This document shows, piece after piece, positions 25,988 to 34,559 of a DNA stretch of 64,000 nt. Position 1 is the stretch's first letter, and each line of letters starts with the position of its first letter. Origin of the DNA: Acetobacter syzygii (GTDB taxonomy: Bacteria > Pseudomonadota > Alphaproteobacteria > Acetobacterales > Acetobacteraceae). The stretch is from assembly GCF_000964225.1 (NCBI RefSeq), contig NZ_BAMZ01000022.1:33003-97002 (forward strand), in the 5' to 3' direction. Below the pieces are notes generated by a model. It made no database searches, was not told the origin of the DNA, and saw nothing but the letters and a program-made list of their open reading frames with translations. Position numbers and translations under genes: made by a program.

Positions 25988-26773
25988 TTAACTCATCTGC
26001 TCCACATCACGCACGGATGCGTCAGCCTGCCCTTTGACCCAATAGCCTGATGCCTTGACCCACTGGGCAGGCACAGCCCGCTCCACCAGCAGGTGGTGGC
26101 GCAACGCTTTGGCCACATGGGCCTCCGCCCCCACCCACACAAATGTCCCAACCGGTATGGGCTGTTGCGCCAGCGCGGCCAGAACAGCCTGCGCCTGATC
26201 CGCCTGAGCCAGAGGGCGGTGCACCCAATGGGCATTATGCCGGGCATGGGTTGCAAAAACCTGCTCATCCGCGGGACCGGGTACAGCCACAAGAGTTGTA
26301 ACCTGTGCGTGCGGGGGAAGAGCCTCCACCCTGCGTCCAATGGCGGGCAAGGCGGTTTCGTCCCCCACAAGGAGCCAATGGTCGATCTGCCCTGTTATAA
26401 TCTGGGAACCTTTTGGCCCGCCAATATCCAGCCTGTCCCCCACTCTGGCAGCACGCGCCCATGTCGCGGCGGGACCTCCGGAGTGGTTAACAAAATCCAG
26501 CACAAGCGTGCCTGCATCCGCATTATGGAACCGGGGTGTGTAATCCCTGCGCACCTCCCGCCCATCCGGCCCGGGAATGAAAATTTTGATATGATCATCT
26601 GGCGAAACACTGGCAAAACCCGCCAGTTCCGGACCGCTCAGAGTGATACGGATCATATGCGGGCCAAGGTGCTCAACGGATGCCACACGCACGCTACGCC
26701 TGCGCAGTTCGTGGCGTATGCGCTCAACCGTTGGGGCATTGGGCCAGAGGAGCCCTTTCTCATCCTTTAGCAT
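25988..26773 (-). CDS. yqjH: Siderophore-interacting ferric reductase (YqjH/ViuB-like)
   Basis: The 261-residue product is a SIP-family flavoprotein. The FAD-binding motif is RDYTPRFHN, the NAD(P)-side motif is GDETALPAIGRR, and the family C-terminal signature is KASGYWVKGQAD. Such proteins reduce ferric siderophores in the cytosol and release iron. AAGGAG precedes the ATG at 26773. It lies 56 bases after the PadR-type regulator gene on the same strand; in E. coli the homologous yqjH is controlled by the neighbouring yqjI, so this pair looks conserved although arranged as an operon. Confidence 0.88.
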   Translation of the reverse strand: MLKDEKGLLWPNAPTVERIRHELRRRSVRVASVEHLGPHMIRITLSGPELAGFASVSPDDHIKIFIPGPDGREVRRDYTPRFHNADAGTLVLDFVNHSGGPAATWARAARVGDRLDIGGPKGSQIITGQIDHWLLVGDETALPAIGRRVEALPPHAQVTTLVAVPGPADEQVFATHARHNAHWVHRPLAQADQAQAVLAALAQQPIPVGTFVWVGAEAHVAKALRHHLLVERAVPAQWVKASGYWVKGQADASVRDVEQMS

Positions 26774-26829
26774 TCTGCTCTGCTCCTTGGTATTTGTTGG
26801 AGCATCCGGGCCTTGTGCCCGAATGCTGC

Positions 26830-27423
26830 TTAAACCTGTTCAATTGCCCTTGCGGCATCGTCCAGCAGCGCGGCTATTTTTTCTTCCGTCTGCGGGTCCA
26901 ACCCTCCGTTACGCAGCTTCAGGCGCAGGGCAGTCTTGAGGTTTTCCATCGCCCGCACCACGGGCACCGGTGCATTACGCCGCCCGCCCCGCTCCTGTGT
27001 GGGGGCACTTGCTGCGCGGGCCAGAATTTCGTCCAACCCGGCACGGTTGGCGGTCAGATAAGCCTGCCCTTCTGGTGTTATATGGTAGGTTTTGCGCCCG
27101 TCATTTTCCGTAGGGCGGATGTGGCCTGCCTCTTCCAGCCATGTCAGCGTGGGGTAAATCACACCGGGGCTGGGGGTGTAACTGCCTGCAAACTTATCCT
27201 CGATGGTTTTGATCAGTTCGTAACCATATGTTGGATTTTCGCCAATCAGGCTCAAAACCAGCAGGCGCATCTCCCCATAATCAAACAGACGATGCCGCCC
27301 GCCCCGTCGGCCACCGCCACCCCGGCCATGGTGGTGCCCACCCCGCCCCATACCCGGCAGACCTTCTGGAGCAAAAAACTGGTGGCGGTTACGACCGCCT
27401 GCGTGTTTGTTTCTATGTTTCAT
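26830..27423 (-). CDS. yqjI: PadR-family metal-responsive repressor (YqjI-like)
   Basis: The 197-residue product has a His/Gly-rich N-terminal tail (residues 14-45, with GMGRGGHHHGRGGGGRRGGR) ahead of a PadR winged helix (LLVLSLIGENPTYGYELIKT, SPGVIYPTLTWLEEAGHI). E. coli YqjI has the same layout: its His-rich tail binds nickel and relieves repression of yqjH. The gene precedes the yqjH-like reductase, and a large dyad sits just upstream of its start codon. Regulation of iron reduction by nickel or iron is inferred from this similarity. Confidence 0.88.
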   Translation of the reverse strand: MKHRNKHAGGRNRHQFFAPEGLPGMGRGGHHHGRGGGGRRGGRHRLFDYGEMRLLVLSLIGENPTYGYELIKTIEDKFAGSYTPSPGVIYPTLTWLEEAGHIRPTENDGRKTYHITPEGQAYLTANRAGLDEILARAASAPTQERGGRRNAPVPVVRAMENLKTALRLKLRNGGLDPQTEEKIAALLDDAARAIEQV

Positions 27424-27437
27424 AATTCCGATATAAG

Positions 27438-27470
27438 TCCCGATATATCGTAAGTCAAGATATATCGGGA
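27438..27470. promoter_or_regulatory. Palindromic operator of the yqjI-yqjH pair
   Basis: TCCCGATATATC (27438-27449) is a perfect inverted repeat of GATATATCGGGA (27459-27470) with a nine-base spacer. A third partial copy, CCGATATA, lies at 27428-27435. The dyad is 15-47 bases upstream of the yqjI start, the expected place for autorepression by a PadR protein. Confidence 0.8.
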
Positions 27471-27502
27471 TATGTTTTTTAATCTACTCGCCATAGGGAG
27501 GA

Positions 27503-27532
27503 TTGACTTGGCCACAGCTCTCTTCGCATACT
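27503..27532 (+). promoter_or_regulatory. Promoter of the fluoride riboswitch transcript
   Basis: TTGACT (27503-27508) and CATACT (27527-27532) are 18 bases apart, putting the transcription start near the first base of the aptamer. Placement supports it more than the -10 sequence does. Confidence 0.5.
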
Positions 27533-27534
27533 GA

Positions 27535-27604
27535 GGGTGGCAATGGACTCTGCCGGATTTTGGTAACCAAAATCGAACCGCCCTGTTGGCTGATGATTCC
27601 TACC
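27535..27604 (+). ncRNA. Fluoride riboswitch (crcB motif)
   Basis: The aptamer core is intact: GGCAATGG-ACTC-TGCC (27539-27554) and AACCGCC, then GGCTGATGATTCCTAC (27588-27603), matching the conserved AACCGCC...GGCTGATGA..CCTAC of the class. An optional hairpin GATTTTGG/CCAAAATC (27555-27574 region) is inserted between them. About 145 bases separate it from the first coding start. The downstream genes are a universal stress protein and CrcB, the classic fluoride channel, which confirms the call. Confidence 0.93.
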
Positions 27605-27748
27605 CCGCAAACACTCATGCGCGAGGGAGGAGTCCGTCCAACGTTATGCGTCCAATGTGTAAACAGGCACAATGCAACACCCCCACAACACGTGGTATGC
27701 CCCGGCTTGACCGTGCCGCCGCATACCCTGCTGGCCGGAGCCGCACCC

Positions 27749-28603
27749 ATGCGCATTCTTGCTGTTCTTGACCACCCACAGACTGCGGCCCTTACGCTGG
27801 ATACAGCGCGGCAGTTAAGCCTGCGCACTGGCATTGCAGAAATTTATGCCATGCACCCCAAACTGGCGGTTGATCCGGACTTTCAAAGCCCGGATGAAGG
27901 GTTGCCAGACCCCGCGCAACAAGCACGGTTTGCCCATACAGTTGCAACCCGTGCCAAAGCCATACACCAGATTTTTGCAGACTGGGCAGCAACTCTCCCC
28001 ACCACAGACCAGCCCCGCCTCCACTGGCTGGAACCTGCGGGAGATATACGAACCCTTGTTGCAAATGCCGCAGCCAAGGTGGACCTTGTCATCCTCCCGC
28101 GCCCGGGCACCACACCACCACACAGTACGGAACAGGCTTTTACCGGCGCTTTGTATGATGCACAGGCAACCGTACTGCTGCCACCCCTGCACCCGCAGGC
28201 TACTCTGGGCCAGCACCCTGTTGTTGCATGGCAGGATAACCCCTCCCTGACCCGTGCCCTACAGAGTGCGCTGCCCCTGCTCCGCACGGCCCGGCAGGTC
28301 ACGGTGCTGATAGGGCAGAGCCAGTCCACCGTAATACCTGAACCCGCATGGGTAGCGGACCTGCGGGCCAGTGGTGTAGCGGTCAATGTGGACCGGTTTA
28401 CGCTGGCAGACCAAAACGTGGGGGAACAGATTAGCGCCCACGCCCAACGCGCAGGCGCGGATCTGTTGATTATGGGAGCTTACGGGCGACCACAGTTTAT
28501 TGAATGGCTGCTTGATGGCCCAACCCATCATATGCTGCGCCACGGCATATGGCCGATCCTGACCCACCATGAACACAGCCCCCTAACTGGAGAACATGAC
28601 TGA
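27749..28603 (+). CDS. Tandem universal stress protein (UspA family)
   Basis: The 284-residue product has two Usp folds. The first starts MRILAVLDHPQTAALTLDTA and ends LVILPRPGTTPPHS, without a clear nucleotide loop. The second ends ADLLIMGAYGRPQFIEWLLDG followed by THHMLRHGIWPIL, the G-x2-G-x9-G ATP-type pattern in modified form. The ATG at 27749 has GGAG before it. The much longer open frame reaches back through the fluoride riboswitch and cannot be coding. It lies between the riboswitch and crcB, so it is presumably made on fluoride exposure, a tolerance role being inference. Confidence 0.83.
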   Translation: MRILAVLDHPQTAALTLDTARQLSLRTGIAEIYAMHPKLAVDPDFQSPDEGLPDPAQQARFAHTVATRAKAIHQIFADWAATLPTTDQPRLHWLEPAGDIRTLVANAAAKVDLVILPRPGTTPPHSTEQAFTGALYDAQATVLLPPLHPQATLGQHPVVAWQDNPSLTRALQSALPLLRTARQVTVLIGQSQSTVIPEPAWVADLRASGVAVNVDRFTLADQNVGEQISAHAQRAGADLLIMGAYGRPQFIEWLLDGPTHHMLRHGIWPILTHHEHSPLTGEHD

Positions 28604-28605
28604 CC

Positions 28606-29019
28606 ATGCTTGCCAATATTACGCCATCTCTCCTTATTGGCCTTGCTGGTGCCGCGGGCACGCTACTGCGCTACTGGGTTGGACTGGCCACCCTGCGCTG
28701 GGGGCAAATGCTGCCCTGGGGTACTATTCTGATCAATGTTACAGGCTCTTTTGCCATTGCTTTTTTTGGCACCCTGACCGCAGCAGGTGGCCGCCTGCCC
28801 GTATCAGAAACCGGCAGACTGGTTTTTATGGTCGGATTATGCGGAGGATACACCACTTTTTCCTCCTTTAGCTTACAAACACTTGATCTTTTAAAAAATG
28901 GCGCACCGGGGCGAGCCATGCTGAACATTGGCCTGTCTGTAGGGCTTTGTATGCTCAGCGTTACGGCGGGTTATCTGGCGGCACAGGCCATCAATACCGT
29001 TAATGGAGGCGAAAGCTAG
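28606..29019 (+). CDS. crcB: CrcB/Fluc fluoride channel
   Basis: The 137-residue product has four membrane helices and the Fluc signatures GAAGTLLRYWV, GTILINVTGSFAIAFF (the pore Asn) and GLCGGYTTFSSFS (the Phe-box/TTFS region). Fluc proteins form antiparallel dimers that expel fluoride. It begins two bases after the stress-protein stop and lies downstream of a fluoride riboswitch. Acid media drive fluoride into cells as HF, so this is useful to an acetic acid bacterium. Confidence 0.95.
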   Translation: MLANITPSLLIGLAGAAGTLLRYWVGLATLRWGQMLPWGTILINVTGSFAIAFFGTLTAAGGRLPVSETGRLVFMVGLCGGYTTFSSFSLQTLDLLKNGAPGRAMLNIGLSVGLCMLSVTAGYLAAQAINTVNGGES

Positions 29020-29152
29020 CTTCTGCACCTCTTGCATAGGGCACTCACCAACTTTCTGCGTAAAACGCGTAGCGTGAGCATGTCGTACTCACACAAGGGC
29101 ATACCGTGCAGGGCAGAAAATTGCATTGTCCCATATTGCCCATACCAATCTG

Positions 29153-30091
29153 TTATGGCGCACTACTATGCTGGTTTTGGTCCAGCGCCCAGGGCGGGCG
29201 CTCAAAAGCTTTGGCCAGATAATCCAGCAGGGCCGTAACCCGCATAGGGCGGAGTGGGCTTGCTGGCGTAACAAGGTAGAGGGTAATGGAAGCCGCACTC
29301 CACTGGGGCAAAATACGCTCCAGCCGTCCATCACGCAGGCCATCCCAGACCATAAATTCGGGGAACACCCCATACCCCAGACCAGCCTCCAGGCAGGGTA
29401 GAAAGGCCTCTGAATTATCAGCCCAGAACCGTGCACTCTGGGTAATGACACATTCTTTGCCTGTTGTTGCATGCGTAAGCCGGACCATGCCCGGCGCTGC
29501 CATGTTGGTATAAACAAAGCCTTTTTGCGCCTCCAGCTCCCGCGGGTGCGTGGGGCGACCGTGCTGGTCCAGCCATTGTGGCGATGCAACCAGAAGCAGC
29601 TTGAACGTGCACAGGCTCCGTGCCCGCAGGGATGAATCGGCCAGAGCGGCAATGCGCAACGCCACATCGTACCCATCGGCGACCAGATCGACCACGGCAT
29701 CGCTAAAATCTATGGACAGGTCTACATCCGGGTAACGCTGCATAAACTCCGGCAGTACAGGAGCCAGATGGCGGATGCCAAAGGTCATGGGAGCAGCCAC
29801 CCGCACCCGACCAGAAGGACGTTGCCGCCCGCCACGGGCCTCGGCCTCGGCGGCTTCAGCCTCAACCAGAATACGGTTGGCATGGCCAAGTAAATCGCGC
29901 CCAGTTTCCGTTAGCGACAGATGGCGGGAATTCCGGTGGAACAGCGCCACACCAAGAGCCTGCTCCAGCCGCCCAACAGCCTTGGAAACGGTGGGTTTGG
30001 AAAGCTGCACATCCTCCGCTGCCCGCGCGAAGGAACCAAACTCCGCCACTTTTGCAAAAATGGCCCATGCTTCCAAATCGGGTAGTCGCAT
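29153..30091 (-). CDS. LysR-family regulator
   Basis: The 312-residue product has the N-terminal winged helix (AWAIFAKVAEFGSFARAAED, LSKPTVSKAVGRLEQALGVA) and a substrate domain beginning RVRVAAPMTFGIRHLAPVLP. The effector domain carries FSDAVVDLVADGYDVALRIA, the pattern of the large CrgA/YafC group of LysR proteins that usually control nearby oxidoreductases. It lies 77 bases downstream of the epimerase gene and is the likely regulator of that operon or an unlinked target. Confidence 0.88.
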   Translation of the reverse strand: MRLPDLEAWAIFAKVAEFGSFARAAEDVQLSKPTVSKAVGRLEQALGVALFHRNSRHLSLTETGRDLLGHANRILVEAEAAEAEARGGRQRPSGRVRVAAPMTFGIRHLAPVLPEFMQRYPDVDLSIDFSDAVVDLVADGYDVALRIAALADSSLRARSLCTFKLLLVASPQWLDQHGRPTHPRELEAQKGFVYTNMAAPGMVRLTHATTGKECVITQSARFWADNSEAFLPCLEAGLGYGVFPEFMVWDGLRDGRLERILPQWSAASITLYLVTPASPLRPMRVTALLDYLAKAFERPPWALDQNQHSSAP

Positions 30092-30168
30092 GTTTTTGGC
30101 CCCGCACTTACCTCAGATGCTGCTTTATACCCATAATCCCGGCATGGAGCCATGCCCAGCCACCAGAG

Positions 30169-31077
30169 TTACCGTGGCATCCATGGCTGCCTGCACGCTT
30201 CCAGCCCCAGAATGCGCCGGGCCTTCCCGTTTGTGGCGCCACTCAGGCGGGTCTGGTAGTAAACACTCTCCACCCCTGCCTGCTCCAAGGCGACCTGCAC
30301 CGCCACGGAAGGCGGAGCGGGTGCGCCAACCCACCGGGCGTAAGCGGGCAACCATACACGCAACGCCACAGGCTGGTCATCCACCACGTTGTACACACCG
30401 CCCGGCGCAGCAAGGGCGGATACAGTCGCCCTTGCTGCATCGTCCACGTGAATAAAGGAAAACACGCCTTCCCCGCCCCCGATCAGGGGCATGGTCCGTT
30501 GCCGCATCAGGTCTGTAAAAGCTCCATCGGGCCAGTACCATGTGCGCGGCCCATAAAAAAATCCGTAACGGAGTACCGTGGCCTGTATGGTGGGTGTGCC
30601 CATAACCCGTTTTTCCAACGCGGCGTACATCCGCGCACTCTCCCCAATATGGCCCGGTGCGGCTATGGCAAGCGGAGCCTCCTCCCCTGCCAACCCCCCG
30701 TTGCCGTTCAGGTAAAAGCCACATGACTGCTGAATGTAGCGCCCCACGCCACACGCTACTGCCGCATCAAACAGATGACCGCCCCCCTGCAGGCGCAATA
30801 CCCGGTCGGCGGGCAAACGCTGTGGCAGGTCTAATGGACTGGCGGGGAGCGATGTCAACTGGTCCACCACACAATCAGGGCGCAGTTGAGCCATCATGGC
30901 AAAAACGCCAGTTCGGTCCAACGCATTCCCCTGCACCGGGGTAGCACCAAGGTTTTTTATACTCTTCAGACTTTGCGCCCGCTGCGCCATACCCCAGACC
31001 TGATGCCCTGCCTGAAGCAACTGCACCAGCAGGGGGTGCCCCAATGCGCCGCTTGCGCCAGCAACCAGAATTTTCAT
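30169..31077 (-). CDS. NAD(P)-binding epimerase/extended SDR
   Basis: The 302-residue product begins MKILVAGASGALGHPLLVQL, the Rossmann G-x2-G-x2-G motif of extended SDRs. VDQLTSLPASPLD follows, then a late region SFIHVDDAARATVSALAAPG typical of NAD-dependent epimerases. The usual YxxxK is modified (MYAALEKRV), giving a plausible Tyr and Lys. The substrate cannot be read. It overlaps the Rrf2 gene by four bases (ATGA), so the redox regulator probably controls it. Confidence 0.8.
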   Translation of the reverse strand: MKILVAGASGALGHPLLVQLLQAGHQVWGMAQRAQSLKSIKNLGATPVQGNALDRTGVFAMMAQLRPDCVVDQLTSLPASPLDLPQRLPADRVLRLQGGGHLFDAAVACGVGRYIQQSCGFYLNGNGGLAGEEAPLAIAAPGHIGESARMYAALEKRVMGTPTIQATVLRYGFFYGPRTWYWPDGAFTDLMRQRTMPLIGGGEGVFSFIHVDDAARATVSALAAPGGVYNVVDDQPVALRVWLPAYARWVGAPAPPSVAVQVALEQAGVESVYYQTRLSGATNGKARRILGLEACRQPWMPR

Positions 31078-31625
31078 GCCAGTTTATCTTCCACAGGCCG
31101 CTTTTTTTGCCTGACCTTGCCGGTTTTGCGCGTACGGGCGCGCGCATCAAACCATGCCTGTGCCTCGCTCCAAAAAGGGGGGGGAGCTTTGGTGCGCACG
31201 GTTTGTGCCAGATCTGCCAAGGATGTTTGTGCAAGTTCGGCCCGCATGGTCTGTTCCGCACGCAACATGGCGGCATGGATACTGCATACTCCCCGCTCCG
31301 CCCAACCGGGTGGCGCGGTGCCAAACAGGGCGCAACGCCCCCGAATTTGCTGGCAATTAAACAGGGTTTTGCGCCCTTCTACAGCATCCACAACGTCCAG
31401 CACACTCACCTGCTCCGCTGGACGGGCCAGTTGGTAGCCCCCGCGCAACCCTTCTACCGCCACAAGAATTCCGGCTTTTTCCAACCGGGGAAGCAACTTG
31501 GCCATAAATGCTGCGGGAATTCCCTGCATATCCGCCAGATCCAGACTGCTTACAGGGCCGGGATGGGCAACCAGCCAGAGCAGGCTGTGCAAAACATATT
31601 CCGTACTTGCGCCATAAAGTGCCAT
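31074..31625 (-). CDS. Rrf2-family Fe-S regulator
   Basis: The 183-residue product has the Rrf2 winged helix (SLDLADMQGIPAAFMAKLLP, LVAVEGLRGGYQLARP) and three cysteines at 91, 98 and 114 (NCQQIRGRCALF, RGVCSIH). These are in the spacing used by IscR/NsrR-type proteins to hold an Fe-S cluster. The C terminus is unusually basic (RTRKTGKVRQKKRP). A redox or nitric oxide signal is likely by family. It is the first gene of the Rrf2-epimerase operon and has a dyad right at its start. Confidence 0.88.
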   Translation of the reverse strand: MALYGASTEYVLHSLLWLVAHPGPVSSLDLADMQGIPAAFMAKLLPRLEKAGILVAVEGLRGGYQLARPAEQVSVLDVVDAVEGRKTLFNCQQIRGRCALFGTAPPGWAERGVCSIHAAMLRAEQTMRAELAQTSLADLAQTVRTKAPPPFWSEAQAWFDARARTRKTGKVRQKKRPVEDKLA

Positions 31626-31648
31626 ACGCGGATCATATTAGTCCGCGT
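31626..31648. promoter_or_regulatory. Rrf2 operator dyad
   Basis: ACGCGGA (31626-31632) is perfectly inverted as TCCGCGT (31642-31648) with a nine-base AT-rich centre, one base from the start codon of the Rrf2 gene. It is probably the autoregulatory operator. Confidence 0.65.
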
Positions 31649-31663
31649 TTTGATTCGCAAGCC

Positions 31664-31686
31664 AAAAAAAACCGCCATCTGGCGGC
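31664..31686 (-). terminator. Rho-independent terminator downstream of shc
   Basis: CCGCCA/TGGCGG (31672-31677 with 31680-31685), read on the minus strand, is followed by eight T (31671-31664). It lies about 150 bases after the shc stop and protects the Rrf2 promoter. Confidence 0.8.
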
Positions 31687-31785
31687 TAAAGGAGCATCTT
31701 TGGAACAGAGCTGTTCATGGAACGGAACAAACGGACAGCTTGCGGCATCCCGCGTGACCAACCCATGCCAGAGAACCATATGCCT

Positions 31786-31822
31786 GCGGGCCAGAGCACC
31801 TGACGAGGTTGCTCCGGCCCGC
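31786..31822 (-). other. Hairpin in the shc 3' untranslated region
   Basis: GCGGGCC-A-GAGCA (31786-31798) pairs with TGCTC-C-GGCCCGC (31810-31822), twelve pairs around an eleven-base loop, 13 bases after the shc stop. There is no T run, so it more likely stabilises the mRNA 3' end than terminates it. A small GAACAG/CTGTTC hairpin follows at 31703-31716. Confidence 0.5.
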
Positions 31823-31834
31823 TGATACTATTCC

Positions 31835-33907
31835 TTACTGCTCGAACGAAATAATCCGGGCTGCCCGGCTGAGCGCCATAAGCGGGAAGAACTGTCGGTA
31901 CAGATCATACCGCAGCATAAAGGCGCGGGAGAGTTCCGCCCCCTGCTGCAGGCGCTTGGCGACCGCTGGGTCATCGAGCTTAATGGTCTGCCCCACCCCA
32001 TAACCGGGGAAGCCCGTCCCCGTGAATTCCAGCTCCGTCCAGCTTCCATCGCTTTCCTGCCGGTCAATCAGATAGCGGCAGCCGCGTGCTATGGCCTCGT
32101 GGTCCTGCTTCCGGTTCACCGCAATCAGGCCCATAAGCGCCCATGCAGTCTGCGAGGGTGTGGTGGTCCCACGGCCAATGGAGGCAATATCCATGTAGGA
32201 TGCACAGCTTTCGCCCCAGCCGCCGTCCTCCTGCTGGTGGGCCACCAGCCAGTCACACGCACGGGTTATGTAAGGCTGGGTCATATCCTCGCCAATGGCG
32301 GCAAGGGCTGGCAGCACGGCCCCTGTGCCATAAAGGTAATTTACACCCCACCGCCCAAACCATGCGCCCGAGGCTTCCTGCTCCGCACGAATGTAGGCCA
32401 GCCCACGCTGGATGGCTGGCGTTTGCGGGGAAAGACCGAGCAGGCCAAAGGCTTCCAGCACATGGGCTGTTACATCGACCGATGGCGGGTCCAGAGCTTC
32501 GCCAAAATCACAGAATGGAATTTTGGACAGAAGGCTACGGTTGTTATCCTTATCAAACGCGCCCCAGCCGCCGCAGGTGCTCTGCATGGCGATCAGCCAG
32601 TTTACGCCACGCAGAATGGCGGCTTCCACCCCTTTCTGCTTCCATTCCTCGCGGTGGCGGCAGGAAGAGAGCGCAATAAGCGCCACTGCCGTATCGTCCG
32701 TATCCGGGTAACGGTCGTTTGCGTATTCAAACGCCCAGCCGCCCGGTTCCACCTCTGGCAGTTTAATCGACCAGTCACCCTTTACGCGCACCTGCCGGGC
32801 CAGAAGCCAGTCGAGTGCCTTGTTCATCTGGGGTGTGTAGCGTTCCTCGGCCTTGGCATCATGCAGGGCCATAATGGCCAGCATCGTGTCCCACACCGGG
32901 CTGTTGGTGGCCTGCACCCACGAAGCATCCCCCCGGTCCTGCCGCCAGCCCGGATCGTCCAGTGCGGCGAGGGCTTTGGCCATAACAGGGTGGTGGAACT
33001 GGTAATCCTCCCCATGCAGGGCCATTAGCCCATAGACCCATGGAGGTTGAATCCCACCCCATCCGCCATCGGCATCCTGATGGCGGATAATCCACTCCAG
33101 CATATGGCGGATTGCCGCCTCACGCACAGTGTTGCGTTTGAGGAACCTGGTCTGGAGCCAGTGCAGCCCCCGGTCCGTGGTGCGGAAGAAACTGGACCAC
33201 AGGTCCACCCCGTCCTTTTTGGGCAGAACGTAATCAAAATTCTCACGCCCACCGGGGAACAGCGCATCCAGCCGGTCCTGCGGCCGCAGGGGGCGGCTTG
33301 GTCTGCGGGCGGACAGAATAGCCAGCGGCACCAGAGTAGCCCGTGCCCATTGTGCAAAATTATAGATGGAAAAAACAAATTTATTGGGGAACCAGATCAC
33401 CTCTGGCGGCAGGTTGGGGGTCTGCTCCCACGGCCACTCCCCGATCAGCGCCAGCCAGTAGCGGGTAAAAACGCGTACATTCCGCAACCCGCCCATACGC
33501 ATAATCCACGCGCACGCCTTGCTCAGGGCTGGCGTATCCTCCGGGTAGCCGAGCGAGCGCAGAGCTGCATAGGCTTCCACCGTTGCGTTGATATCTCCAT
33601 TCCCGGCACCCCAGTAGGTACCCCAAGACCCATCCTCGCGCTGCATTTCCAGCAGGGCATTCCCCAGACGTGGGCGAAGCGGATGGTCCTCCAGCCCCAG
33701 ATACCACAGCGCCAGACACCATTCCGCCTCCATGGAGGCGTTGGACGCAACGGGTCCAACCCAATGCCCGTCGGCTTTTTGCTCCCCTATCAGCCAGTCA
33801 CAGGCTGCGGCCACCGTATGGGCCAGACTGTTGCCCATACCTTTGAAAAGCGTGGGCGTAGTAGCGGGGGGGGGAGAGGACTCTATAGCAGACACGGCCG
33901 CCTTCAC
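31835..33907 (-). CDS. shc: Squalene-hopene cyclase
   Basis: The 690-residue product is full length. It carries the catalytic DTDDTA motif (402-407) that protonates squalene, and several QW repeats (for example QREDGSWGTYWG near 90, QDADGGWGGIQ near 277, and later QSTCGGWGAFD and QEEDGGWGESC). It is a monotopic membrane enzyme that cyclises squalene to hopene and diplopterol, the base of hopanoids. Hopanoids are abundant in acetic acid bacteria and help with acid and ethanol tolerance. No other hopanoid gene adjoins it. A TetR gene lies upstream on the same strand. Confidence 0.96.
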   Translation of the reverse strand: MKAAVSAIESSPPPATTPTLFKGMGNSLAHTVAAACDWLIGEQKADGHWVGPVASNASMEAEWCLALWYLGLEDHPLRPRLGNALLEMQREDGSWGTYWGAGNGDINATVEAYAALRSLGYPEDTPALSKACAWIMRMGGLRNVRVFTRYWLALIGEWPWEQTPNLPPEVIWFPNKFVFSIYNFAQWARATLVPLAILSARRPSRPLRPQDRLDALFPGGRENFDYVLPKKDGVDLWSSFFRTTDRGLHWLQTRFLKRNTVREAAIRHMLEWIIRHQDADGGWGGIQPPWVYGLMALHGEDYQFHHPVMAKALAALDDPGWRQDRGDASWVQATNSPVWDTMLAIMALHDAKAEERYTPQMNKALDWLLARQVRVKGDWSIKLPEVEPGGWAFEYANDRYPDTDDTAVALIALSSCRHREEWKQKGVEAAILRGVNWLIAMQSTCGGWGAFDKDNNRSLLSKIPFCDFGEALDPPSVDVTAHVLEAFGLLGLSPQTPAIQRGLAYIRAEQEASGAWFGRWGVNYLYGTGAVLPALAAIGEDMTQPYITRACDWLVAHQQEDGGWGESCASYMDIASIGRGTTTPSQTAWALMGLIAVNRKQDHEAIARGCRYLIDRQESDGSWTELEFTGTGFPGYGVGQTIKLDDPAVAKRLQQGAELSRAFMLRYDLYRQFFPLMALSRAARIISFEQ

Positions 33908-33985
33908 TTTGCTAGAGGTGAGAGATCGTATTCATCTGTGAATGGCTCAACGCACTATCACAATATATTCACACAGGCCCAGCGC

Positions 33986-34543
33986 TTATGTGGCACCGGC
34001 CTGTGTGGGTAAAGCCAGATTTTGAATATCCGCAAAAACGGTTTTCCACTCGGCATCCTGCATATCGACAAAACCGAAACTTCTTAGAAAAAAAGCCCCT
34101 TCGGCGGCAAAAATCATTGTGCGTATCTGCCGTGCTTCCACGGCATGACCATCCGCATACCCCAACAGCCGCGCGTACCACCCCTTGATCCGCGCCAGAT
34201 GCCGGGGGGACTGAAGCAGAGTAACAAGCATCCCCACCATACGCGCACGGGCCGCACTATCGATCCGGCTACAGGCCTGCACATATGCGCGCACAAGGCT
34301 GAGTGGCCCCGTATCCGTGCCGCGGCACTGTGCCACCTGCGTGTCAAACACCACAATCCAGCGCTCGATCAATGCGGCAATCAGGTCATCCTTGCTGCCA
34401 AAACAGTATTGCAGCCCGCCTTTTGTAATCCCCGCTTCGCGCGCAACGGCATCCAGCGTAAGGGCTGTGGCACCATTGCGCTGTACAAGCTGCTCCGCGC
34501 AGGCCAGCACTTTTTCGCGGTCTATGGTTCTGGGGCGCGCCAT
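33986..34543 (-). CDS. TetR-family repressor
   Basis: The 185-residue product has the TetR helix-turn-helix at the N terminus (KVLACAEQLVQRNGATALTL, VAREAGITKGGLQYCFGSKD) and an all-helical ligand domain without an obvious family. The GGLQYCFGSKDDLI wording is typical of TetR proteins near efflux or lipid genes. It lies 78 bases upstream of shc in the same direction, so it may share a transcript. A long palindrome precedes its start. Ligand unknown. Confidence 0.9.
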   Translation of the reverse strand: MARPRTIDREKVLACAEQLVQRNGATALTLDAVAREAGITKGGLQYCFGSKDDLIAALIERWIVVFDTQVAQCRGTDTGPLSLVRAYVQACSRIDSAARARMVGMLVTLLQSPRHLARIKGWYARLLGYADGHAVEARQIRTMIFAAEGAFFLRSFGFVDMQDAEWKTVFADIQNLALPTQAGAT

Positions 34544-34559
34544 GCGTTGTCGCCTTAGG

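Noticed and set aside
27503..27748. N-terminal extension of the universal stress protein frame
   Set aside because: It runs through the fluoride riboswitch and its promoter; the ATG at 27749 has a ribosome site.
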